DNA of 64,000 bases from Sinohyriopsis cumingii (GCA_028554795.2 JAPYKE020000268.1:1-64000), one strand, 5' to 3'; positions 1 through 11,776 are shown, counted from the stretch's first letter. Notes: generated from the sequence alone by a model not told the origin. Numbers and translations are program-made.

Positions 1-569
1 AAACAGTTCTGAGTTTTTGGCAGTTCTACTTTATTAATTTGAACAGTTTGTATTACAGGAGGATCTCATATATTGATATTTTATGTCTGTCGAAAGGAAT
101 AAAAATATAATATATAGTAAAATGTAAGTGCTTCCCGAAGATTCTTATTTTGACTTTAAAAATAGACCATTTAAGATCTAAACGGCATAATACAAGACAT
201 TTTAAATAAAGAAAACAAAAACAATTAACAAAATACATGGTTTCAATTTTTGCAAACTTTGAATACCGATTTTTAGTTAACTGAGATCCATTTGTATGCA
301 TACATTTTAATAACAAACGTATTTTTCATCCCTAGGGTTATTAATGGTAATATGGACTTTTTTTTATACTTTTGTACCATGTAAATCTTGTATGCTTTTG
401 AAATAATTTACGGCGAAGATCAGTGTTGATGATTGACTTAAAATATTGGTTTATTTCTGATAGCTTTGCTTTCGATCAATTTTAAATTTGATAACAATAT
501 TTTGTATATAGTCGTGTCTTATACTTCCATTTTATATTGATTGGCATTGCAATTTCTCTGAAATCTTAG
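1..569. other. 5' flanking or intron sequence of the lectin-receptor gene
   Basis: AT-rich sequence before the first recognisable exon. Because the exon at 570 begins with a splice acceptor in phase 1, this stretch must be intron (or hold an earlier exon such as the signal peptide). I looked for a short leader exon and found none that I could defend. Confidence 0.5.
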
Positions 570-779
570 GTATCTATTCTGACAACTCTCATTGTTTCGA
601 GTACTTCAATACCACAAGAACATGGACAGAAGCAAGCAATGTTTGCAGCGACAAAGGCGGTATCTTGTTAATAGACGTCAGTACGAGTGTATTTTCCAAT
701 CTCTCGCTCAGTTTAACAAAAAATATAACAACTGTATGGGTTGGAGCAAGAAACGTCTTGAACTGGACATGGGAAGATG
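570..779 (+). CDS. Exon: N-terminal half of C-type lectin-like domain 1
   Basis: The acceptor 'aaatcttag' precedes the exon and a consensus donor (gtgagt) follows; both borders are phase 1. The translation reads as the first half of a CTLD: Cys9 in HCFEYF, Trp19 and Ala22 spaced before Cys26 (the W-x-x-A-x-x-x-C pattern), Gly-Gly at 30-31, a WVGA core strand and the NWTWEDG end. NxT/NxS sequons (for example NTT, NLS, NIT, NWT) suggest N-glycosylation. CTLDs bind carbohydrate or protein ligands outside the cell. The next exon lies 9.5 kb away. The start codon is not here, so this is an internal exon of the gene. Confidence 0.85.
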
Positions 780-2743
780 GTGAGTTCATTCTATAATAAA
801 CAGCTGTGTTTGAATTATCAAGGAAATAACCAGGCCTAAAGCTACACCTGTAACACATGCATTCAACTTTGTGAAGAATATATCGGTGAAAATACAATGT
901 ATCTTTTTCATTTCTCCCATGTCGCAGATACTGATTCGATTATCAGATTGCGACGGGACGAAGTGTAATTTATCTTGCTTCTATTATAATATTTTCCTCC
1001 ATGTCATTTTGCTTCATGTCATTAGACATCTTTTTATAAGATCCAGAGATATCACATTCCACTCGAGTGTATATTTGCAACTTACAGTGACTGCGAATCT
1101 GGAGGATTGCGAATTACTGGTACTCTAAGCGAGTGTGTCTGCCATGCAAGAATGCTACATTCACAACTAAGCTGCATCAGTTTTGATTGCATTGTCCTCT
1201 TAAAAATGTCTTTATTTTGGTGGGGAAGACAACGCTAAGGCAAATATGCAATCAATCATTTTTAATGAACACCTGCGCACATATGAACACGAACTCTCTT
1301 TAGATAAAAATATATATTCACAAATTCAAGTATTTAAAGTCTGTCCTGGTGATAGATTCATTTTTTGTGGTGTGACAATATTTTGTTTTTGCTTCTCCTA
1401 AAATCAGTCGTCCCCCTCCCCCTCCCGTGTACAAAGTATTTAATTGCACTTGCTGTCTAATCACCACTGCAGCGTCACTTTTTTTGGCCTATTTTATTTA
1501 ATCTAGAGATATATTTTTAATCTTTATAGATCTTTGAACTATTTAACTATGATGATACTAAAATGAATTTTGCTTAGTTAATCTGCAAGTGTAAATATAA
1601 TATTCAGCCTAAAGAAATCCAGACTAACATAAAATATATAACTGTTCACTTCCCTACGAATATTTTTTGCTTGGACAAGTATGCAATATTTGGGCAAAAC
1701 GATGTAAAATCTTGTTTAAAACGGTGCTAAAAATTTGAAGTAACATCGCAATCATAGAGATGTCAAATACGTTCATTCCACCTCTAACAGAAAGTACATC
1801 TGTCCTTATCTAATATCTTTAAATCGTCAAAGAAATTTTTAGTAAAGAGTATTTAATGAACAAGTTAAAGACAAAAGAGAATAATCTAGTATCTTTAGAG
1901 AAAACAAAATCACCGTAGTATAAATCTCGAGTGTTTACATGGAGTATTCTTGCTTAGCAGTGTACTGCTTTTCCTTGCTGTTCTTTTTAAAAATAAATTA
2001 TCGTAAATAGATTTGAGTGAGTTTAGTTTTCATTAGTCGTCTAATGTATCCTTCTGCTTATCAAAACTTGCATTTTATATATTCAAAAAAAAAAAAAAAT
2101 ACATCTTTGCATGCTTTGGATATTAAGGACATCGATTGCAACAAATACATCCAATATTTCATTTAATCCTTCCAAACTGTTTTACATTTCTCTTATCGGC
2201 TGCTAAATCATAAAGAATGTTCAGGCCAGTATCTTTAAGACTTGTTTTCATAACATTGGATGGCAAGGACACATTTTTGAAATATTAAGCGATTAATGTT
2301 CATTCGGAATGCATGTTTCCGCTTTCCAAAAAGACACTGCCAAAATGATTTTTCCTCCAAAAGCTGTTTTTGATGAGCCAGCGGAATAGTTCCATTTTCT
2401 CACTAAATTTCAAATATACTTTAAAAGCAAACAATAGTTGTCTTGACTAATTTTGCCACACTCTATTTTCATTATAAAACAGTCCTGGAACTGAAGTTAT
2501 CGTAATGTACCTAACACATGAATACACGTGAGTCTTATTGACCGTCCCTCGTTTTAAAGAGGTACGAAGATGCACGTTTAATTCACTCATCTTCAGCGCC
2601 CCGTACACATTGAAATTCAGGTACGATAGCATTTTATTTTCTATTTTTGCAATTAGATTGGAAGTATTGAAATACAAGTGTATTAATATGGGTAAAACAA
2701 GAGTTTATTTTGCAAGTACCCTACCTATCATTGAACGATTTCT
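780..2743. other. Intron sequence, no gene seen
   Basis: AT-rich first part of the large intron after the CTLD1 first-half exon. It includes a poly-A run near 2086-2099 and nothing with coding structure that I could support. Confidence 0.5.
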
Positions 2744-2766
2744 GTAATAATAATAATAATAATAAA
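2741..2766. repeat. (TAA)n tract at retrotransposon 3' end
   Basis: About seven TAA units on the + strand, which is (TTA)n at the 3' end of the minus-strand element. It is the expected terminal microsatellite of a CR1/L2-type element and marks the insertion boundary. Confidence 0.7.
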
Positions 2767-2998
2767 CTATCTTTAACGAGGATAACACATTTGGTCATGA
2801 CTGACCCATCTGCCATGTGGTCCTCAGTTTTTGTAATAAAATAATAAAAATAGAAGTTCATGCACATAACCATATATCGTCGCACACTCATGTGTACATA
2901 ATTTACATGAATGACTGTGTGACTATACTGGGAAACATACAAATATATATCAATTATGGATATGATTTTAAAGTTTTCTATTCAGAGCTTTTAATATA

Positions 2999-4890
2999 TC
3001 ATTCCAGCTGGTCTAGAAAGAATTTCTTTAATGATAATTTAAAAGAAGCAAGGGATGTTGAATTACGTATCTTCATTGGTAAGGAATGCCATACAGTAGG
3101 TGCTGATACAGAAAATGAGCTTTTGTAATGATTGGTTTTAGACCAAGGAATCTGGAGATCGTTGTTTGTCGTCGATCGGAGATTACGCTCAGTATTTGAT
3201 GATCTTAGTTCAATTATGTTAGATATATAATCTGGAGAAAGACCGTTTAAAGACTTGTATGTCATGATTCCTTTAAAATAAAGAATACGTTTTTGTATAG
3301 GTAGCCATTTCAGACGTGAAAACAAAACATTTGAGGGAGTCATAACAGGAAGTTACAGTATTATTCGGGCTGCCCTTTTCTGGAGTCTATCAATTCTGGA
3401 CAGATTATAATTTGATGTGTTTCCCCATATGGTACAGCCGTAATCTATCAGTGGTAGTATATAACCCGAAAAATAAATTTCAAGTGATTGTGGAGGTAGA
3501 AATTTTGAAAGCAATTTTAATAGAGTTATTCTTTTGACTACCATTGCACATAAGTGATCGATATGCGCATTCCAGCTGAGGTGTTGATCAATGTAGATAC
3601 CAAGAAGTTTTTGATTATTGACAATAGATACGTCTAAGCCATTTTGAGTTAGAAGTAAATCCATGTTAGTGGATAGACGCTGCCTTGCTCCAATTGTCAT
3701 ACATTTCGTTTTAGAGCTGTTAATATGCATTTTGTTTTGATGACACCAAACTGATATATTGTTGAGGTCAGTTTGAAGTTTATTTTTAATGGAGTCTAGA
3801 GATTTATCAGATAAATGCAATGTCGAATCATCAGCGAAAAGATCTGTATTAGCTTGCGCTGGATACAAGGCTAGGTCGTTGATAAATAGTAGAAAAAGAA
3901 GAGGCCCTAATATAGATCCTTGAGGAACACCACTTAAGATATGACTTGGTTAGGATATATGTTTATCCGTGCAAACAACTTGGTGTCTGTTTGTAAGATA
4001 CGACGTGAACCAGGCAACTGAGTTTGGAGAAAACTTGTAGGCTGAAAGTTTTTTAATGAGCACCGAATGGTCAACCAAATCGAATGCTTTTTTAAAATCA
4101 ATGAAGATTGCACCAGTAAGTTCACTTGATTCTACTGCTAGTAGCCATTTTGGTCTATAAGTTTTGTCATTGCAGTCTGACATGAATGATTCTTTCGAAA
4201 ACCTGATTGTGATCTATGGAGGAGTTGGTACTTGTCAAGATATCTGAAAATATGCTTGCTGACATGTTTTTCCATAATTTTTGAAAGTACGGATAGAACA
4301 GATATGGGTCGATAGTTGGATGGGTCATTCTTTTCATTTCCCTTATAAATTGCGAATACTTTTGCTAACTTCAGTGACTCCGGGAATTTATTGGAAGTGA
4401 TACTACAGTTAATTATTTCTTTCAACGACTCTGAGATTGATAGAGCCGACATTTTCAGAGTTTTGGGGTGAATTCCATCTAGACCAGCTGATTTGTTTGT
4501 GTCAAGTTTATTTATAATATCAAAAGTGTCATTTATTGTTATTAAGGGAATGTTGAAACTAACATGATCGGGTACCCTTTCATTCACGAATTTAGTAAGT
4601 TTGTCTAAATTAGGTTCTGTATTCTTAGACCTGTCAAGCGTTTGGGAGATATTAGTAAAATAATGGTTCAGCTGGTTTGCAATATCGAGCTCTTTAGTAT
4701 ATTTAGTGCCATCGACTATAATTTCACATGGAGCTAGAGGCGCAGGTTTCGTTGAAGTCAGATTTCGTAAGTGATTCCAGATGGATCTGTTATCGGACTT
4801 TGATGTGATGGCTTCTTTGAAAAAGGAGCGTTTGTGTTTTACAATGATTGATTTGACTTTGTTTCGCCATAATCGATAGTTTGTGAAGTC
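2999..4890 (-). pseudogene. Retrotransposon reverse transcriptase region
   Basis: Reverse transcriptase motifs in order: YRPISVLS with KIMEKH, SGFRKNHSC, FIDFKKAFDLVDH, GVPQGSILGPLLF (read across 3880-3940) and the catalytic FADD. A C-terminal region follows with KWLPIQKRI, KSLNGLSPDYI and SAPTVWHSLP, as usual in CR1/L2-type elements. The frame is interrupted by a shift near 4150 and by stop codons at 3950-3952 and 3353-3355; otherwise the frame from 4183 to 2999 is one register, ending near 2999. The low number of lesions suggests a moderately young insertion. Confidence 0.85.
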
Positions 4891-6287
4891 TTTATATGGT
4901 AGTAGTTTCGTTTGCGTTGTGCCTCTGCAATTTCATTAGTATACCATTCTGGTTGTTTTGATCGTTTAATTCTCTTGATGCGTATGGGGGCATGTTTATT
5001 TAGGATAGTAAGAAAACAGTGATTCCAGTTAGACAAGTCATAGTCTGGGTCTATGTTAGGGAAATATATTGCGTTAATGTTTTTATATAGTTCGGAGAGA
5101 AATTCATTTTCAGAAAAGTTTTTGAAACATCTGTATTGCAAGTGTAAGTGTAAGTTGTTTTTCTTTGCGCTCTGTTGCTTACGAGTTGCACATATAGGAT
5201 AGTGATCACTAATAGGGAAACATGGTACGTTTATCTCGTAGAGATTGGTTGGATGGGTAGTATAGATGTGGTCGATCAGAGTAGAAGTACAGGCTGTTAC
5301 TCTTGTTGGAGCATATATTACCTGTGTAAGGACGTGCAGTTGTATCATATGTAGCCATTTAGTGTTAGTATCAGAGTTGAGGTCAATATTAAAGTCTCCC
5401 ATGATAATTACTTCATTGTTGGAAGATAAAGCAGCCTCTAACTCGTGTTCAAATTGGTCAGTCCATGAGGAGAGGGAGTTTGGGGGTCGGTATGCTGAGC
5501 AGATATAGAGTGATTTGCTACTGAGGAAACTTAACTCGATCCATACTGATTCGATAGTAGAATTTTCAAAATCTGTTTTTCTCTTGTATGTTAAGCTATT
5601 TGAAAAGTACATGACTATCCCTCCTCCTATGCCTTGTGATCGATCTCGTCTTTCCAAAGAAAAGTTGCTAATAGAGATAGCACTGTCAGGTACATTACAA
5701 TCTAGAAACGTTTCGCATAGTCCAATTACTGCAAGGTTGGGTTCATTTTGTATCGTTAGTCTTAGTTCATCGATCTTTGGTAAGATGTGTCTTATATTGA
5801 TATTGATAAGTTGCAAACCTTTCATTTTCAGACCAAAGGATGTACAGTTTAAATTTTTCTTAGTTGTTGTAGGAATGAAGACAGATTTATTAGTTATTCC
5901 CGAGTCCGTAGGAGAGACCTCATAACCTTGGCATGTACAATTAGAATTTGTACTTTGAACAGAGATGCCGTCGGAACAAATATCTCCAAAAACATGATAC
6001 TTATTATTGGTTGAGGTGTATGTATAATAATCATTGTGTCTAGATGGACATACCTAATGGTTATAATTATAGTTTGGTACGCCACGTCTGTCATGTGCGT
6101 ACTGTTGTATGATCGAAGTGTCACTTTTCCAAGGCCTTGTGTAACGTTCGAGTCTGCCTCGATAACCATGCCATGTATTCTGTGTATTATGTTGATGAGT
6201 CTGTTCCCACCCATTTCGGGCTTGCATTGCAAGTCTGTGGCTCTTCTGTTGCTTATGTTGGTATTGAGCAGTTGGGTAGTTCTTCAC
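4890..6287 (-). pseudogene. Retrotransposon APE-type endonuclease region
   Basis: From 5825 downward the frame gives an endonuclease/exonuclease/phosphatase fold: it starts near LQLININIRH, has the acid residue in IGLCETFLD, the AYRPP strand, MGDFNIDLNS and the terminal SDHYPIC motif, which are the known metal-binding and catalytic sites of APE endonucleases that nick target DNA. The same frame continues upstream to 6287 through one stop at 6054, giving a polar, Asn/Tyr-rich N-terminal extension. The frame breaks at about 4890; after it, the next frame continues the linker towards the reverse transcriptase. It is not functional as it stands. Confidence 0.8.
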
Positions 6288-6599
6288 ACAGCTTTCAATA
6301 TAACTTTTTGAGTTGTTAATTTCTTTATATATTTAGTTTCAACCATTTTTTGTAGATTTACCGAAATCTTATTCCACTGAGTTTAAACTTGGAAATATAT
6401 CAGGTTTTGTTCATTCCGAGGCATATTATTCCATCACAAAACGTATTGAGCCACAATAGCCGTTGTTTTGTTTTATTACATTTAAGTCCAGACAATAGAA
6501 AAATATATTTTAAAGTATTTCATCGTTACTTTGGAAAAACGTTGAGATCCATCAAGAAGAATAAAAGCATGATCAACGTTTGGACTCTTTTATACTATT

Positions 6600-6731
6600 C
6601 ATGTCGAAGATCCCCGTAATTCCACATTTTGCCATGTCGAAGATCCCCGTAAATCCACATTTTGTCATGTCAAAGATCCCCCTAAATCCACATTTTGCCA
6701 TGTCGAAGATCCCCGTAAATCCACATTTTGC
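6600..6731. repeat. 33-bp minisatellite, four copies
   Basis: Four head-to-tail units of exactly 33 bp begin at 6600, 6633, 6666 and 6699, each starting 'catgtcgaagatcccc' or a near variant and ending 'ccacattttgc'. The third copy has the most changes. The period is a multiple of three. Confidence 0.95.
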
Positions 6732-6732
6732 T

Positions 6733-6954
6733 TTAAATTGGCATTAAAATCTCAACACCAGTGATGAACAAATAGGACGAATTCAAATATCCTTTATCAA
6801 AGCCTGTTTCAAGTCTAAAAAAAGATGACATATGTCCATTAATTGTAACACAATTTTTAGAGTTATTACAAAAACAATCCGAACCACTTACAAGCAGCAT
6901 CACCACAGTTAAAAGCATTGTAAAGCTTTTTTCTTTCCAAAACGTACCAGTCAA
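6733..6954 (-). CDS. Possible small secreted-type ORF (73 codons), unproven
   Basis: A minus-strand ORF beginning with ATG encodes a charged start followed by a hydrophobic stretch (FTMLLTVVMLLVSG) and then Cys-containing residues, which looks like a signal peptide followed by a short mature part. It ends two bases from the 33-bp minisatellite. A consensus donor (gtaagt) lies inside the hydrophobic stretch, so this could instead be a leader exon of an unseen minus-strand gene. No family is recognised, and chance ORFs of this length are common in such sequence. Confidence 0.2.
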   Translation of the reverse strand: MTGTFWKEKSFTMLLTVVMLLVSGSDCFCNNSKNCVTINGHMSSFFRLETGFDKGYLNSSYLFITGVEILMPI

Positions 6955-7299
6955 TTAAATCAAAGGCTTCTTAAAATTATATTAGTAATAGTAAATTAGA
7001 TCTAGTGTTCTCCTCAACTTGATATCACGTGATAGTCTGGTATTTTTTCATATGAATATACCATTCACCTAATCCTTTTGAGTATCACTCCATGCTGACG
7101 AAGAACGTTTCAATCCTAGCGCCAATAGCTGCCGATGCAACATTATAAGCACTATTAAAAGGAGACATAGGTTTATAATGCATCTTCATTTTTGCCATTG
7201 ATGAACAATTGATGGTACATTGAGTCGAAACATCTGAATCATTTGCTATGGTATATCAAAAGTTTATTGATACGAGTTCATTTTAAAAGTAGGGGGAGA

Positions 7300-8060
7300 A
7301 TATAAGTAGTGTGTGTGTGTGGCACTTTATCCTCACGTTGACTTCTATGTTAAGATAGGATGCCGGCGCTAAGGACGAGCACCCCGACGACAAGATTCTA
7401 AGTTTTGCTAGTATCAGTCCCAAACATTACGGCTACGAATACCGGGACACACAAGGACACCGAATTTAAAAGTGAAAGTATTGACACTGAATCATCGCAC
7501 GAGTCAAGTAGTTAACTTTAGTGTGCTGAAAGAAGGCTGCAGTCTGGACAGGATGAAAACTTTAAAGTAACCACCAACGAGCCGCACAAACGTGGAAGTT
7601 TAGCCACTCACCAAATCGTCAGTCGACGTTTAGAAAACCTGTATCAAATCGTGTATCATATCTGAGCGTGGCTTCCCAACCACTTCACTTTACCTTATGG
7701 TCTTGCCCCTAGAAACATGACATCAACACAGAAAGAATCGATTGAGAGACCCAGTGAGGAGTCCAAGTTCAAACCATACCATTTTCCTGTCTTCTTGCCT
7801 GACTCTTGTGAAGGGAGACCAGATGATCCCAGAGTGTGGCAGAGAAGACAGAGAGAACAACAAGTGCTCACTATCCCTCAAGGAGCGGGATAGTGAAGCA
7901 ATTCCATTTCCCTCTGCGCTCACAACCACACGCATCAATTGCGAGCAAGAGTGTAGTCAGCGATGTGTCTGTGGGGCAAGACTAGGGAAGTGCCACCATT
8001 AACAAAGGTGCATTTGGAGTTCGACCAAAAGCAGCCCTTCTCAGGGCTACCCAGATATCT
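7300..8060. other. GC-richer island of unknown origin inside the intron
   Basis: This stretch differs in composition from the AT-rich intron around it and holds short open frames on both strands (for example an ATG frame from 7717 and a + frame 7742-8002). None shows a recognised domain, and the frames are closed by stops. It could be a fragment of an unclassified mobile element or an old processed copy. No terminal repeats were found by eye. Confidence 0.3.
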
Positions 8061-8129
8061 AGAAAAGAGACTATTCAAGTTGCCAATTTGTATTGGTGTG
8101 GAATAGTGTGACTATAAACACTCACTTCT

Positions 8130-9450
8130 TTACAGATATGTGTGTGTATTTTTATGTGTACGTTCGCGTAGATTTGCGTGGATAGTATAGTGTTTTTCAC
8201 TTCCCCTCTGTGTGGATAGTAGAGTATTTGTTTGTATACGTTCGCTTAGGTTGTGTGGATAGTAGATATTGTTTTATCTCCTTCCTATGTGTGGATAGTA
8301 TATTTGTGGTTCTTTGCATTTACCTTTGTGTGGAGAGTATATTTTGTTTTTTTCCCTCTTCCCTCTGAATGGACAGTATTTTAGGGTTTTTTCTTCTTCT
8401 CTCTGGTGGGTGTATGTGTGCGTATTTGTGTGTTTTTATGCATTCGCGTACGTTTGTTTACATATTAGATTTTGTGGTTTGAATGCGTGCACATACGTTT
8501 GTGTGGACAGTAGATATTGTGGTTTTTGATAGTAAATATTGGGATATTTTTGACAGTACATATTGGGTTGTTCACCCTTCCCTTCCACGTGGACATTAGA
8601 GCTTGTGTGATTTTATATGCTTGAGCAGACATTTGTGTGGATAGTATAAATTGTTGTTTTAAAATTTTTAAACATTGGGGTATTTTTGACAGTAGATATT
8701 GGGTTCTTTAGCCTTCCTTTTGTGTGGACAGTAGAGTCTGTGTTTGTATGCGTTCGCGTACGTTTGTGTGGATAGTATATTTTGGTTTTTGTCTCGTACT
8801 CGAGTGTAGATAGTATATATAGGATTTGTTTTTCCTCTTCCGTATGTGTAGGTAGCATAGTTTGAGTTTTTGTTCTTACCTCTGTGATGTGTGTGTGTGT
8901 GTGTGTGTGTGTGGATAGTATATTGGGGTTTTCGGATAGTATATATTGTGGTACTTTTGATAGTAGAAATTGGGAATTTTTACGATTCCATTCTGTGTGG
9001 ATAGTAGAGTGTATGTCTGTTTGTGTGCGCGTAGGTTTGTGTGGATAGTAGATATTATATTTGTTTATAGTAAATATTGGGGTATTTTTTATAGTAGATA
9101 TTGCGATTTTTACCCTTCCCTTCTTTGTGGATGTTAGAGTGTGTATTTGTATGTGTGCGCGTACGTTTTATTGGATAGTAGACCCTGAGGTTTTTATACT
9201 AAATATTTGGGGTATTTGTGATAGGAGATATTATTTTTCTTACCAATCCCTTCTCTGTGGATAGCAGAGTGCATGTTTGTATGCATGCGCGTACGTTGGT
9301 GTGGATAGTACATACTGGGTGTTTGATAGAAAATATTAGGGTAATTTGGATAGCAGATATTGAGTCTGTTACGTTTCCTTCTGTGTGGATAGTAGTCTGT
9401 GCGTTTGTTTGTGTGCGCGTACATTTGTGTGGATAGTATATTTGGTAAAT
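8130..9450. repeat. Degenerate ~120-140-bp satellite-like tandem array
   Basis: The core 'gtgtggatagta' recurs about twenty times. In the better-preserved right half, a composite unit recurs about every 120-140 bp (for example around 9018, 9148, 9287 and 9410). Each unit has a 'tgtgtgcgcgtacgtttgtg' type segment, a 'gatagtagatattggg' segment and a pyrimidine-rich 'acccttcccttctgtg' segment. Short ORFs in this region are by-products of the repeat. Confidence 0.85.
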
Positions 9451-9599
9451 CCGATAGACCCTTTTAATGATCACTCCATTGCCTCGAAAACATTTGCTTT
9501 CATGCCTATTTTGTTTAGTCGGTTGTATAGTTGTTTGTGTGATAGTTTGATTGTGTCCATGACTCTACTGTATTAGTCTCTGCCTAGGGTAGCGCGTAT

Positions 9600-9860
9600 T
9601 CAGGTAAGCCACTTTCAACACTTTTGCCAGTGTTCCATCCAACTGAGGTTAGCCACTTGCAACATTGTTGCCAGTGTCTACTGCCGTAACGTCAATTCCT
9701 ATTGAGTCTAAACAGGCCCAAGTTCAATTCCAGTTTGAGGCTATAGTGCCGGGACCCTATTTTAACATAGAATTCTACGTGAGGCTTTACATCTTGAATA
9801 CATAGTGCCTGGATCCTTTTCAAACATATAAGTCTATTTAATGTTAATTTGCCCCACTAC
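9600..9860. other. Intron sequence with short internal repeats
   Basis: Between the satellite-like array and the AT tract. The phrases 'gccacttgcaacattgttgccagtgt' and 'gccactttcaacacttttgccagtgt' occur as a close direct pair, and a 'catagtgcctggatcc' type phrase also occurs twice in altered form. No gene is seen. Confidence 0.4.
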
Positions 9861-9862
9861 AC

Positions 9863-10006
<144 letters not shown>

Positions 10007-10283
10007 CTTTAACATGTGCTAGGTTTAAATATGTAAACTATATCCCAATACAATTAAAGTGAAATAAATCAGAAATACTGTTTGACATTACTTAAACATT
10101 AAGTAACTTCATTTCTTTTAATATCAATCATGAAGTAACTAACGTATATATGTGAACTATTTTGTTCTTTTAAAAAGGAAATTACAATGTTTGTAAACTT
10201 CATCATAGTCACATCTGAAAGAAAGTTTATTTACTTTTTTCTTGCTAACTTACAAACGTGGTTGAATTTACTCATTCTTTAAG

Positions 10284-10457
10284 GTGAAGCTATGAATTTT
10301 ACCAACTGGGGACCCGGAGAACCAGGCGTTGACGGGGACCACATTATTATATCGGTAAAAAACGATCAAAATACCGTTCCTCAGTCTACATGGAAAGTCC
10401 TCGGCGGTGATACAATTCAAAGCGATGGGATAATCTCGAAATACATATGCCAGTTTG
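10284..10457 (+). CDS. Exon: C-terminal half of C-type lectin-like domain 1
   Basis: Acceptor 'cattctttaag' and donor (gtgaga), both phase 1, so it fits the exon at 570. It encodes the second half of CTLD1: FTNWGPGEPG, a hydrophobic HIIISV strand, a Trp in STWKV and the last domain cysteine in KYICQF. In C-type lectins the loop often carries EPN or QPD and a later WND that bind calcium and sugar; here the triplet is EPG and no WND is present. The inner cysteine pair of the long loop is also absent, since only the final cysteine remains. Calcium-dependent sugar binding by this domain is therefore doubtful. Confidence 0.85.
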
Positions 10458-10759
10458 GTGAGATCTTCCTGCTATAACAATATTCTAATTCAATTTGATA
10501 CCCATTCAACAAGCGCAAAACACAATTTGACCATATTACTAGAGCTAAGCAGTGTGTTTTTAATTAGTTATATTTGTTTCACACATTTCATGCCAAGCAT
10601 AATTGCTACTTATTTTTTAAGTAGGTGACAAGATATTTTAAAATTATGTGCATTTCTACGAATCGAACAATCGTATGTAGTAAGCCCACACGACTTAGAA
10701 GGGTAAGAATCCGTTTAGCTGCACTACATAAACAGACTTCATTTTTCGTCCATTTTCAG

Positions 10760-11080
10760 ATGAACGTTCATATTGCGATGATCCCATTTGCTTCTTCAAA
10801 GGTCTCAGAAGATGTCTAAAATGTTTAGACAGTTGCTACTATATAGGGGGAATACTCGGGGCAAATTATGGACCGAATATCGACAAGCTCGTCAGCAATA
10901 CTTGGGACAACGCTCGCTTAAAATGTAAAAACATCAATGCAACCCTAGTAAAGTTGTTCGACAGGGAGACGGAACAACAACTGGAGAAATTCATCATGGA
11001 AAACTATTCTGATTTCGCTGGAGACTTTTGGATTGGCGCAACTGCCAACAAAAATTTGGATAATTGGATGTGGCTATCAG
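10760..11080 (+). CDS. Exon: Cys-rich linker and first half of C-type lectin-like domain 2
   Basis: Acceptor 'cgtccattttcag' and donor (gttcgt, weaker than consensus), phase 1 on both sides. The exon opens with a Cys-rich linker (YCDDPICFF, then CLKCLDSC) and continues into the first half of a second CTLD: SCYYIG, TWDNARLKC in the usual W-x-x-A-x-x-x-C spacing, an alpha-helical RETEQQLEKFI stretch, the FWIGA core and NWMWLSG. Length and order match a normal CTLD first half. The linker cysteines probably form local disulphides between the two lectin domains. Confidence 0.85.
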
Positions 11081-11299
11081 GTTCGTAGAGGCAAAGTGAT
11101 ACTATTTACTACATTATGTCGTAGGGTTTCATATTTGTGTTTTAGTTATTCATCGCTACATATTAGAGATTTTGACATAAGTTTTAAAAATACTTAACTT
11201 TCTTTTTAAAAAAAAAACATTTTCTTTGGGTAAGTATAAGAGAATTCCATGGATTATTTGGTGATTATGGACTGGGTTATTTCGATCTGTTCTTTCTTG

Positions 11300-11460
11300 G
11301 AAGCTGTAGTATCTCGGTTGTTAGAGCGTCGCAATCGTAAGCCACGTGTCTCAGCAGTTTCGGTACCCAGCCAGGCCATCGTCGGTCGGTTGGTTCCGCA
11401 TGTCTATGGGATAGGTATATGGTTCTGATTTCCTGCTCCTCCTTGATTTTGGTTTTCGAT
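11300..11460. other. Possible old tRNA-derived repeat fragment
   Basis: The stretch contains 'tctcggttgttagagcgtc' followed about 40 bases later by 'gtttcggtaccc', which resemble a degenerate Pol III box A and box B. No full SINE body is recognised. It lies in the intron between the two CTLD2 exons. Confidence 0.25.
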
Positions 11461-11647
11461 CTCTGTTTCTATTATGGCATGTGCGACATGACGTAATTTA
11501 TTATGAAAAGTTGATAATTTTTACCTTAGGTTATCAGGTCTTACCATCTGAACAAAACGTATTTTAGAGAACACCTACTTCAGGTTGCTGACAATTACTT
11601 ACAGTTATAGTGAATTAATATGGAAATATATATTTTGGCAATCATAG

Positions 11648-11776
11648 GTCAGCCTGTGGTACAAATGAAGCAGATCGCCAGTCAGGGTGGGGTGAAGAAC
11701 TGTTTGCTCTGGACACACGAGGGCGGTATTCAGCCTGAGCAATGCAATTTCAGCCACACATTTGCATGCCAGTACT
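11648..11776 (+). CDS. Exon: C-terminal half of C-type lectin-like domain 2
   Basis: Acceptor 'ggcaatcatag' and consensus donor (gtaagt), phase 1 both sides. It encodes the second half of CTLD2 with the full set of three late cysteines: NCLLW, EQCNF and FACQY. Unlike CTLD1, the inner loop disulphide is kept. The loop triplet position reads GQPVVQ and there is no WND, so the usual calcium-dependent sugar site is not evident. A sugar-independent or protein ligand is possible. Confidence 0.85.

Larger units (their letters stand above)
2744..6290 (-). mobile_element. CR1/L2-like non-LTR retrotransposon, decayed, inverted in intron
   Basis: The element reads on the minus strand. From its 5' end it holds an N-terminal extension, an APE-type endonuclease, a reverse transcriptase and a 3' region that ends in a (TTA)n tract, visible as (TAA)n on the + strand near 2744-2766. 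CR1/L2 elements typically end in such a short tandem repeat, which fixes the 3' end. The 5' end is uncertain; homology-like coding extends to at least 6287. At least two frameshifts (near 4.89 and 4.15 kb) and in-frame stops (6054, 3950, 3353) make it dead. Clade assignment is from motif style and is tentative. Confidence 0.85.

Noticed and set aside
5515-5925. 136-codon + ORF
   Set aside because: Antisense to the endonuclease of the inverted retrotransposon.
6600-6731. CRISPR-like array of 33-bp repeats
   Set aside because: Units are contiguous with no unique spacers, and the window is plainly animal nuclear DNA.
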